A stretch of DNA of 5,558 nucleotides from Candidatus Staskawiczbacteria bacterium (GTDB taxonomy: Bacteria; Patescibacteriota; Minisyncoccia; Minisyncoccales; Staskawiczbacteraceae): NCBI GenBank assembly GCA_016866675.1, contig VGLO01000040.1:1-5558 (forward strand), given 5' to 3'. Position numbers and translations under genes: made by a program. Below are positions 1-5,384 of the stretch, one piece after another. The number at the start of each line of letters is the position of its first letter. Position 1 is the first letter of the stretch. The notes beneath the pieces are model-generated. The model was not told where the DNA came from, made no database searches, and was given only the letters and a program-made list of their open reading frames with translations.

Positions 1-1
1 A

Positions 2-235
2 GACCTGCCTTCATTAACAAATACAATTGTACTGTATCAAGAATATTGTTACCTCGGGGATAACAACAATGACCAACTGTTCAATCCATTAAGGCACATC
101 TCTTACATGAGCGATGTCAAAAAGCATATTTCAAAACTGCTTTTGGACCAAGATGGCAATCTTAAGAACGAAGATTATATGCGCAAGAAAGTTCCTTATC
201 TGAATTTTGAACAACTTAAGGGTTATCTATCATGA
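2..235 (+). CDS. C-terminal 77 aa of an unidentified protein (5' end outside window)
   Basis: The frame is open from the left edge and ends at TGA 233-235, which overlaps the next start codon as ATGA. This overlap is strong support that the frame is real and heads the same operon. The visible 77 residues are hydrophilic and have no membrane segment. They include a hydrophobic/aromatic start (TIVLYQEYCYLG), an Asn/Asp-rich turn, and a basic, probably helical stretch around VKKHISKLLLDQ. They end in LNFEQLKGYLS. I recognise no family. The neighbours encode envelope proteins, but nothing here shows a signal or anchor, so this could be a cytoplasmic partner. The function is unknown. Confidence 0.75.
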   Translation, partial: DLPSLTNTIVLYQEYCYLGDNNNDQLFNPLRHISYMSDVKKHISKLLLDQDGNLKNEDYMRKKVPYLNFEQLKGYLS

Positions 236-954
236 TTTACAGCTCAAGAAATAAACAGCAGCAAGTGTCTGTTAGGTTATTAAAATCGGTTAAAAAACTA
301 AATATAATTTTTCTGTTTTCATTAGTTTTACCGTTGCTTGCCACAACTGGTTTTGGGTTGGGTTTTTTAACTACTGGACCCACACTATACGATAATGGAA
401 GTGATATAACTACAGGCATAGCGAGGGTTCAGGTCAATCAGGCCTCAGGTACCGCATTTTTAATAACTCCGGATAAACTCATAACTTGTCGTCATGTAGT
501 TGAGCAAAACGAAGGTCCAGTGGAACTGCGTTTTGTTAAACACAACAATGACATTCAACTGGGTAAAGTAATTTATCAATCCAAAAATTTGGACTTCGCA
601 ATTATTCAACTAAGTGATAAACTGGATAATTCCTACAATGTAATGAAGTTGGGCAGTGCTAACGATGTAAAACTAAATCAGGAAATTGCCACCATTGGAT
701 ATCCAGAAGGAATCTTTGCATCTTCATTAGGCACCATTTCAAATACTGATGTGAATGGCAATAGTGATTTATTACAAATGTGGTTGGGAGCATGGCATGG
801 AAGTTCAGGATCACCAGTATTTGACAGAACCAACAATAATGTTTTGGGTATTATTACAAGTGGTATGGATGAATCTAAAATGATTTTTGCTTTGAAAATA
901 GATAAAATCATAGAAGATTTACAAAACAACAAAATCAATATTGACAATTTATAA
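232..954 (+). CDS. Signal-anchored trypsin-like serine peptidase (HtrA/V8-like fold, no PDZ)
   Basis: This is a 240-aa chymotrypsin-fold serine peptidase, expected to cleave proteins outside the cytoplasm. Residues 1-22 are basic and residues 23-45 are strongly hydrophobic, giving a signal peptide or N-terminal anchor. The catalytic triad is readable: His88 in LITCRHVV, Asp121 in NLDFAIIQL, and Ser192 in GSSGSPVF, the usual GxSGSP nucleophile motif of HtrA-like enzymes. IATIGYPEG (152-160) is also typical of the family. There is no PDZ domain, and the protein ends soon after the protease fold, so it is shorter than DegP/DegS. The start is set by the ATGA overlap with the upstream stop. The next gene begins 2 nt after the stop. 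It probably processes or activates a partner, perhaps the vWA protein or an imported substrate, but this is inference. The triad looks intact, so it is probably active. Confidence 0.9.
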   Translation: MIYSSRNKQQQVSVRLLKSVKKLNIIFLFSLVLPLLATTGFGLGFLTTGPTLYDNGSDITTGIARVQVNQASGTAFLITPDKLITCRHVVEQNEGPVELRFVKHNNDIQLGKVIYQSKNLDFAIIQLSDKLDNSYNVMKLGSANDVKLNQEIATIGYPEGIFASSLGTISNTDVNGNSDLLQMWLGAWHGSSGSPVFDRTNNNVLGIITSGMDESKMIFALKIDKIIEDLQNNKINIDNL

Positions 955-956
955 AA

Positions 957-2648
957 ATGACTTTTGATTATCACAATATCCTACATTACTTTTCCGAAGG
1001 CTATGGGGTCGTTCCTTTCTTATTTTTTGCGGGAAGTATTGTAATTCTTGCTATTGTATTCTTTGCAGCAGTTGGTATCATAGGCCGAAAACTGAGACCT
1101 TATTTGCTATGGTCCCTACTCAGAACCAGGGCTTATTCGATTATAACAGCTGGATTTATATTTCACCTAGCCAATGTATTTATATTTCTTAGGTACGATT
1201 TTTTCGAAAAGTATAAATATTATTCACTTGGAATAATTACGGTTTGGCTATTTACCGTTTACGCATTTTATGAACTTAACAAAATCGTAAAATTATTAAA
1301 GCAAAGTCCATACGCTATTGCAGGTATAAGTTCATCGAGGTCTTTACATTTCAAAAATGCAACGGCTATTATTAATAAGGCAAAATCTATTTATCTACTG
1401 TGGTTTTTATTCTTCATTCCCTACCTTTTATTGTTTCTAAATCCTTATTTCACACCAAATTATGCTTTGGTATTTGATAACAGTGGTTCAATGCAACAAT
1501 CAGTTGAAGATGCAAAAAGCTTTGTTAAAAAGGAATTTTCGGATGCCCTTAGCAGCAATACTGAATTTATCATAACCAAAATCCCCAGGAACGAAAAGTT
1601 CGATATCATACTCAATGAATTCCAAACCAGACTTACAAGAGAAAATGCTCAGACAGGTAGTATACAAATTTCTTTAAAATGGGACAACCTTAATGATTTA
1701 GATCTTCATTGTATAGAACCCAATAACAATAAAATATTTTTTGGAAATAAACTTTCACAAACCGGAGGCAACCTTGATGTAGATATGAATGCAGGTGGTA
1801 AAACATCCAGCAAACCTATTGAAAATATTTATTTCGGATTTGGTAAGGGACTCCCCGGCAAATACAAAATTATTGTTAATTTTTTTGCGAAGAAGACACC
1901 TGTGAGTAACAATCGATTTGATGTGCTTTTGAGTGTAAACAATAGTTTACATCTATTAACCGGCACTGTTGGTACAGAAAAAGCTGATGCAACAGTCTTT
2001 GAATTTAACTACAATCCCAATAAGATTCCTACTGTTAAAGATTTTACACTCGGTCCTAACATAAAAATTAATTCTCTTAACAGTATTAAAAGTATTACAG
2101 AAATCGTATCTACAAATTCGAATGATCTTCGTGCCCAAACTTTTCGTGTAAATTCTAAAGAGGCTTTTTCAGACAGCATCAACAATCTTCAGCCTGATGG
2201 TTTTGGATCTCCCATAAGCCAATTGATTAAACAAAACTATGCAGAATGCCTAGAGTATTTTGGCCAAAATTCGAATAACAATCGCTGTGTCATAATAACC
2301 GATGGTGAAGACGAATCCCTCATAAATGACGTTTATACAGGAGAAAATTTTATTCTTGAATATGAAAACCTTACAGGCAAAGAAACGATGAAACCTATTG
2401 ATTACTTTTCTAACATTGACTTTGTTATATATGAGGGAGCCAGCAGTGGTTATATAAACACAAAACTCCATGAATTGGCCGCAAAAAACAAAAATGTCAA
2501 AGTTCACATAATTAACAGTTCAGAATCTTCTTCAAACAAAATCTTTCAAAATATTTTCAAGAACATCATAATAGAATGGGAATATCTATATATGTCCCTT
2601 TTACCTATATTGCTTTTTGGTCTTATGTTGCAGGTTAAATTAAAATGA
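957..2648 (+). CDS. Membrane-anchored vWA protein with a nested YfaP/DUF2135-like domain
   Basis: This 563-aa protein has four hydrophobic helices at about 18-42, 59-78, 88-107 and 145-164, and a fifth at about 543-560. Positive loops (GRKLRPY, and the Lys/Arg-rich 109-143 stretch) put the large 165-540 region outside the cytoplasm. That region begins as a vWA domain. YALVFDNSGSM supplies the MIDAS DxSxS (Asp174, Ser176, Ser178), GFGSPI at 415-420 may supply the third metal ligand with Ser418 in place of the usual Thr, and CVIITDGEDES holds Asp449. Between the vWA halves, about 235-352 matches E. coli YfaP (DUF2135): SLKWDNLNDLDLHC, then TGGNLDVDMNAGG, PIENI, and GKYKIIVNFF. vWA domains bind protein ligands through a metal. 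It follows the peptidase by 2 nt, and its stop overlaps an ATG (ATGA). A peptidase-regulated adhesion or scaffold role is inference. Confidence 0.88.
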   Translation: MTFDYHNILHYFSEGYGVVPFLFFAGSIVILAIVFFAAVGIIGRKLRPYLLWSLLRTRAYSIITAGFIFHLANVFIFLRYDFFEKYKYYSLGIITVWLFTVYAFYELNKIVKLLKQSPYAIAGISSSRSLHFKNATAIINKAKSIYLLWFLFFIPYLLLFLNPYFTPNYALVFDNSGSMQQSVEDAKSFVKKEFSDALSSNTEFIITKIPRNEKFDIILNEFQTRLTRENAQTGSIQISLKWDNLNDLDLHCIEPNNNKIFFGNKLSQTGGNLDVDMNAGGKTSSKPIENIYFGFGKGLPGKYKIIVNFFAKKTPVSNNRFDVLLSVNNSLHLLTGTVGTEKADATVFEFNYNPNKIPTVKDFTLGPNIKINSLNSIKSITEIVSTNSNDLRAQTFRVNSKEAFSDSINNLQPDGFGSPISQLIKQNYAECLEYFGQNSNNNRCVIITDGEDESLINDVYTGENFILEYENLTGKETMKPIDYFSNIDFVIYEGASSGYINTKLHELAAKNKNVKVHIINSSESSSNKIFQNIFKNIIIEWEYLYMSLLPILLFGLMLQVKLK

Positions 2649-2686
2649 TTTTCAAACTAAAGGCAATAAGTATAATATTTCTTTGA
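2645..2686 (+). other. 13-codon mini-ORF overlapping the vWA stop, possible reinitiation leader
   Basis: The ATG at 2645 overlaps the vWA stop as ATGA, the same arrangement as at 232-235. It encodes MIFKLKAISIIFL and stops at TGA 2684-2686, one base before the GTG of the coiled-coil gene. It could be a coupling leader or the relic of an earlier start lost by a 1-nt indel. The peptide itself resembles the front of a signal sequence. No experimental or comparative evidence is available here. Confidence 0.35.
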
Positions 2687-2687
2687 A

Positions 2688-3482
2688 GTGAATTCCCTAA
2701 GAACTATTGTATTTTTAATTCTGTCCATTTCTTCTTATAATCTTTATGGCCAAAAGAAAAAGAGATTAATCGCAAGATTGATAGAATATTCTGATAGTCT
2801 CCGACAAGAAGACTCATTGAAATTGGTCGAAATAGAATCTGCCGAGAAAAGTATTGAACAGTTGGAGGAGGATATTCTAATATTAAATAAAAAAAACAAT
2901 GTATTCAATGACTCTGTAATCTGGCTTGTCTCTAAGATGCGGAATCTTGAAGTCAGAAACAGAACACTTAAATGGGACTCGATTCAGTTGCAAAGCAACC
3001 AAAGCATAATAGATAGCCTAAACAATACATTGTATTTTTATCCTGCAGCATTATTTGACAGCTTATTTGTTACCAATATTCCCAACAACAAATTAGATTA
3101 CCTAAGCCCTAATGATTTATTTATAAATAAATACCAAATACACTTTTCCATTGAGAAGAAAACGTGTCTTAATTCTTTACCAGAAGTAGGGTGTATTGTA
3201 AATCCTCAAGATATTAAAACAACAATCCTTAAGGATTATTCCCAATACAAAAATATCCCCTGGGTAAATGAAGGTTTTCTAGGTCTTGCACTGGAAGATT
3301 TGAGCCTCATGTATTCTACTTACTGCTTTTACAACATTAAAAATATTGAAAGCAATAAAGTGATAGGCTTAAAATATATAGTCATTAAGATATCAGGTCC
3401 TAATGACAACAATACCAAAGTGATTCTAAACCAACTTATCCGGACTATGGAAATTAAACCTAATTGGTTTAATATGTATTGA
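2688..3482 (+). CDS. Secreted coiled-coil protein of unknown function
   Basis: The product is 264 aa. Residues 1-21 form a good signal peptide (hydrophobic TIVFLILSI core) ending LYG|Q, a common Bacteroidota cleavage pattern. There is no lipobox Cys, so it is probably periplasmic or exported. Residues about 24-112 are charged and heptad-like (Leu/Ile with Glu/Lys, such as EKSIEQLEEDILIL), which predicts a long coiled coil. The remaining 150 residues look globular and contain three Cys (160, 169, 213). I know no family for this part. The start is GTG: an in-frame TAA at 2673-2675 rules out extension and the next ATG is codon 84. No ribosome binding site is visible. A 13-codon mini-ORF from the overlapping ATG at 2645 ends 1 nt before this GTG, so translation may restart here. 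It is the fourth gene of the operon and a plausible structural partner of the vWA/peptidase pair. Confidence 0.8.
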   Translation: MNSLRTIVFLILSISSYNLYGQKKKRLIARLIEYSDSLRQEDSLKLVEIESAEKSIEQLEEDILILNKKNNVFNDSVIWLVSKMRNLEVRNRTLKWDSIQLQSNQSIIDSLNNTLYFYPAALFDSLFVTNIPNNKLDYLSPNDLFINKYQIHFSIEKKTCLNSLPEVGCIVNPQDIKTTILKDYSQYKNIPWVNEGFLGLALEDLSLMYSTYCFYNIKNIESNKVIGLKYIVIKISGPNDNNTKVILNQLIRTMEIKPNWFNMY

Positions 3483-3490
3483 TAAAATAA

Positions 3491-3589
3491 ATATTCCTAA
3501 AATGGCAATACACCGCCGTTAACCGTGGCATCGATGAAATAGAAAATTTTAAACCCATGATAGAAAACAAATTTGCAATAGACGGCTAA
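3491..3589 (+). pseudogene. C-terminal remnant of an unidentified gene
   Basis: After the stop TAA at 3488, one frame reads about 32 codons to TAA 3587-3589. It contains a protein-like stretch (KWQYTAVNRGIDEIENF, then KPMIENKFAIDG). It has no ATG until late, so it cannot be a complete gene as it stands. Its codons (ACC, GCC, CGT, GGC) are richer in G+C than the flanking genes and resemble the AAA+ ATPase remnant downstream. It probably represents the 3' end of a lost gene. I do not recognise the family, and chance coding potential over this length cannot be excluded. Confidence 0.35.
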
Positions 3590-3593
3590 AGAG
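3588..3593 (+). promoter_or_regulatory. Possible weak ribosome binding site for the orphan gene
   Basis: AAAGAG lies 5 nt before the ATG at 3599, and it overlaps the alternative GTG at 3593. This spacing favours ATG 3599 as the start. The match to a Shine-Dalgarno sequence is weak, and such sites are often not used in Bacteroidota. Confidence 0.25.
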
Positions 3594-3598
3594 TGGAC

Positions 3599-4048
3599 AT
3601 GGATTTTAATTTTATTATAGCTCATGCTGTAAGAGAAAATAACGTTAAGTTCATTACTGTAACACATAAGGAAGAAGAAGATGTTTATGAAAAACACATT
3701 TTTGAAAATCTTGAAGATTTATTTAATTTTTTACACAATAGCTACTTTGAAACCATAAGTCATATTTATTTCATTCAAATTGATGCTAAAGATGATAAAT
3801 TTTATTATTATGTTATAAAATTCAACAATAAAGATAAAATTGTCTCAACAATTAATGAACTGAGCTTCAAAAATTCGTGGCGCATGTATGTTAATGGTGT
3901 AAGTCCAACGCGCTATGGAAATTACAACATATGGAACTGGTATAAGAAAAAAAATGTAAGAGAGCCCATTTTAAATTATTATGGCGATAATGACTTCTAC
4001 CTTTCCAGTTATTCCCTAATTCAACAGCTGTCTCAACAAACCAAGTAA
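3599..4048 (+). CDS. AT-rich orphan protein of unknown function
   Basis: The gene encodes 149 aa from ATG 3599, or 151 aa from GTG 3593. It is soluble, has no signal peptide or membrane segment, and is rich in Asn, Lys, Tyr and Phe. It appears to alternate strands and helices: FNFIIAHAV, then VKFITVTHKEE, ISHIYFIQIDAKDDKFYYYVIKF, and a C-terminal half with WRMYVNGVSP and NYNIWNWYKKK. I recognise no family. The local G+C is about 27% by hand count over 3601-3720, the lowest in the window, which suggests a separate origin. It is followed after 1 nt by the ATG of the AAA+ ATPase N-terminus, so the two were probably co-transcribed. A small immunity, adaptor or hypothetical island protein is possible, but nothing in the sequence shows which. 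Confidence 0.65.
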   Translation: MDFNFIIAHAVRENNVKFITVTHKEEEDVYEKHIFENLEDLFNFLHNSYFETISHIYFIQIDAKDDKFYYYVIKFNNKDKIVSTINELSFKNSWRMYVNGVSPTRYGNYNIWNWYKKKNVREPILNYYGDNDFYLSSYSLIQQLSQQTK

Positions 4049-4049
4049 G

Positions 4050-4181
4050 ATGATTTTTGAGTCTATGATTCAATATATAAAAGAGGATAGTGAAGTGCTT
4101 AAATCAGCCCGCATTCATCAACATAAAGATATAGTGGTGGTGTATAAAAAACCCAGTGCCCTAACCGCCCTGAAAAAATAG
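4050..4181 (+). CDS. N-terminal fragment of the disrupted AAA+ ATPase
   Basis: The fragment is 43 codons from ATG 4050, one base after the stop of the orphan gene, to TAG 4179-4181. An internal ATG at 4065 is an alternative start. It reads as a hydrophilic helical segment (MIQYIKEDSEVLKSARIHQ) followed by DIVVVYKKPSALTALKK. It would precede the ATPase domain directly if one A were added to the run at 4173-4178. On its own it is unlikely to be functional. Confidence 0.5.
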   Translation: MIFESMIQYIKEDSEVLKSARIHQHKDIVVVYKKPSALTALKK

Positions 4182-4195
4182 ACGATTTAATAGGA

Positions 4196-4744
4196 TTGCA
4201 TACCGTAAAACAACGAATACATGAGTTACAAAAATTAAATGTAATCAATCAACACAAGAAAAAAAGGGACATTGCCACGCCCAATGTCACCATGCATCTC
4301 GTTTTTACCGGCAATCCGGGTATAGGGAAAACCACGGTGGCTAAAATCCTTGGGGAAATTTACCACAATATAGGCTCACTAGATAGCGGCCAAACGATTA
4401 TGGTAAACGCAATGGATCTACTTGCAGAATATGTAGGGCAAACTGCACCAAAAGTAGAGGAAACATTCAACCATGCCCTCGGTGGGGTTTTGTTTATTGA
4501 TGAAGCGTATGCCTTAAAACAAACCCGCGGAGGCTTTGGCGAAGAAGCCATTGCCAAGCTAATACAGCTCATGGAAGAAAACAGGAATGATGTTATGGTC
4601 ATTATGGCGGGTTATGAAAAAAAAATGATGGATCTCTTGCAGATGAATGCAGGGCTCAAGGAACGCTTTACTGAAATCATACATTTTGACGACTACAATG
4701 AAGAGGAATTGAAGACCATTTTTATTAAAATGCTAACGGAATAA
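4196..4744 (+). CDS. AAA+ ATPase core domain fragment (CbbX/SpoVK-like)
   Basis: This open segment holds the ATPase core, 182 codons counted from TTG 4196. The frame is open back to 4148 and reads PEKIDDLIGL just before, so the TTG is not a convincing true start. Visible motifs are Walker A GNPGIGKTT (39-47), the pore-loop-like EYVGQTAPK (78-86), Walker B GGVLFIDEAYAL (96-107), sensor-1-region VMVIMAGYE (133-141), and the arginine-finger segment NAGLKERFTEIIHFDDY (151-167). It stops at TAA after KMLTE, just before the lid domain, so the product lacks sensor 2. It could bind but probably not properly hydrolyse ATP as a ring if made alone. Confidence 0.6.
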   Translation: MHTVKQRIHELQKLNVINQHKKKRDIATPNVTMHLVFTGNPGIGKTTVAKILGEIYHNIGSLDSGQTIMVNAMDLLAEYVGQTAPKVEETFNHALGGVLFIDEAYALKQTRGGFGEEAIAKLIQLMEENRNDVMVIMAGYEKKMMDLLQMNAGLKERFTEIIHFDDYNEEELKTIFIKMLTE

Positions 4745-4753
4745 AACTACCAT

Positions 4754-4960
4754 TTGACTGATGGTGGAATGCTTAAACTAGATGTTGTTATTGATAAGTT
4801 TTTGAACCAAGGAAAGTTCAAATCGAATGCCCGCAGCATCAGAAACATGGTAGACAAAACCTTTATCAATCAGGCCGTTCGTTTGCACGATGCTGTAATT
4901 TTCCCGAAAGATGCATTTTTAACCATTACAGCGGAGGATATACCGGATAGTTTGGAATAA
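4754..4960 (+). CDS. C-terminal lid fragment of the disrupted AAA+ ATPase
   Basis: The frame is the same as the ATPase core and directly continues it after the TAA at 4742-4744. The segment has the helical lid with the sensor-2 region KFKSNARSIRNMVDK (matching GNAR..RN..EK in CbbX/SpoVK proteins) and ends TITAEDIPDSLE, the usual end of the family. The TTG at 4754 is an artefact of the reading frame. No ribosome binding site is seen, so this is the 3' part of the pseudogene and not an independent gene. Confidence 0.55.
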   Translation: MTDGGMLKLDVVIDKFLNQGKFKSNARSIRNMVDKTFINQAVRLHDAVIFPKDAFLTITAEDIPDSLE

Positions 4961-5033
4961 CATGTAACCCTCATCTCCGATTTCCTCCAAATTATCAAGG
5001 TGGTGAGCAATACATTAAATATTTAAATTGTAA

Positions 5034-5175
5034 ATTCGCCCAATATCAATCAATAAATGTGTTGGAACAAGGGTAGGAATATTTTCATCTTTTGCAGGAG
5101 CTGGCTTCCTGGATTTAGACTTTGAAACTACTTAAGGTTTTGAGACTTTTTTTGTCAATGAAAAGTTACCTCTTG
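5034..5175 (+). pseudogene. 5' stub of a cytosine-5 DNA methyltransferase, cut off at tRNA-Phe
   Basis: One frame reads GIFSSFAGAGFLDLDFETT at 5076-5132, then TAA 5133-5135, then GFETFFVNEKLPL from 5136. This is motif I (FxGxGxLDLGFE, which binds S-adenosylmethionine) followed by the usual GF...vNE segment of motif II in C5-methyltransferases. The normal Gly of LDLGFE is Asp here. There is no in-frame ATG: the ATG at 5057 is in another frame, so a second indel near 5060-5072 is likely. The catalytic PCQ motif and everything else are missing, as the tRNA gene begins at 5176. The enzyme would have methylated cytosine as part of a restriction-modification or orphan system. What remains cannot be active. 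Confidence 0.72.
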
Positions 5176-5248
5176 TGGTATCGGACGGAATCGAACCGTC
5201 GACACAAGGATTTTCAGTCCTTTGCTCTACCAACTGAGCTACGATACC
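5176..5248 (-). tRNA. tRNA-Phe (anticodon GAA)
   Basis: The minus strand folds into a standard 73-nt cloverleaf. The acceptor stem is GGTATCG/CGATACC with discriminator A at 5176. The D arm is GCTC-AGTTGGTA-GAGC. The anticodon stem AAGGA/TCCTT holds loop CTGAAAA, with GAA at 5213-5215. The T arm is GACGG-TTCGATT-CCGTC. CCA is not encoded, so it must be added after transcription. The 3' end faces the methyltransferase stub and the accessory DNA, which is the side where integrases usually insert islands. Confidence 0.97.
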
Positions 5249-5260
5249 TTTTTCACGCGG

Positions 5261-5268
5261 CCAAATGA
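5261..5268 (-). promoter_or_regulatory. Weak candidate -7 element for tRNA-Phe
   Basis: On the minus strand GTCATTTG lies about 12 nt before the tRNA 5' end. It matches the TTTG half of the Bacteroidota TAnnTTTG -7 element but not the TA half. No clear -33 TTG was confirmed, so this is a guess from position only. Confidence 0.2.
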
Positions 5269-5273
5269 CCTAA

Positions 5274-5300
5274 ATAAAGGTTCGAAAATAACACCTTTAT
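5274..5300. repeat. Inverted repeat upstream of tRNA-Phe
   Basis: ATAAAGG at 5274-5280 and CCTTTAT at 5294-5300 are perfect 7-bp inverted arms around a 13-nt loop. The hairpin is AT-rich and has no clear T-tract, so it is a poor terminator. It lies between the minus-strand gene and the tRNA and could be a weak terminator, a protein site, or chance. The rest of 5301-5384 shows no gene. Confidence 0.35.
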
Positions 5301-5384
5301 CCCAAGCTTGCAAAAAGGAATTGAAAATAATGACCCAAATCCGCTATTCGCCCCTGTTTATCAGGGCACCGTCATAATCCTTTT

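Larger units (their letters stand above)
4050..4960 (+). pseudogene. CbbX/SpoVK-type AAA+ ATPase, disrupted by a frameshift and an in-frame stop
   Basis: Read through its two lesions, this would be a protein of about 300 aa, close to CbbX length. The first 43 codons run from ATG 4050 to TAG 4179-4181. The A6 run at 4173-4178 is one base short: a seventh A would join LTALKK directly to IDDLIGLHTVKQ, the canonical start of CbbX/SpoVK AAA+ domains. The ATPase core then runs in the other frame to TAA 4742-4744. The same frame continues past that stop as NYHLTDGGMLKLD and ends at TAA 4958-4960, supplying the lid. Family members are ring ATPases that remodel protein complexes, such as rubisco for CbbX, and EccA in type VII secretion has a related domain. 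Apart from the lesions, all key motifs survive, so decay is recent, or expression relies on slippage and readthrough. G+C is higher here (about 47% by hand count over 4441-4560) than in the gene upstream. Confidence 0.8.

Noticed and set aside
237..2507. Several open frames on the minus strand across the operon
   Set aside because: They lie antisense to well-supported genes with recognisable domains and have no motifs of their own. They are shadows.
3497..4602. Minus-strand frames opposite the orphan and ATPase genes
   Set aside because: They are low-complexity or antisense to clear AAA+ motifs, with no start signals or family features.
4961..5033. Possible coding continuation (LISDFLQIIKVVSNTLNI) after the ATPase stop
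   Set aside because: The ATPase ends at its family's usual C-terminus before this, and the 21-codon frame has no recognisable motif. I see nothing else in this stretch.
3587..5135. TAA recoded as a sense codon, suggested by three in-frame TAA stops
   Set aside because: Intact genes here (for example the peptidase) end normally at TAA, and the affected genes also carry frameshifts. Decay is the simpler reading.
5352..5366. CCCTG-TTTAT-CAGGG hairpin after the minus-strand gene, as a terminator
   Set aside because: The stem is only 5 bp and no T-tract follows on either strand.
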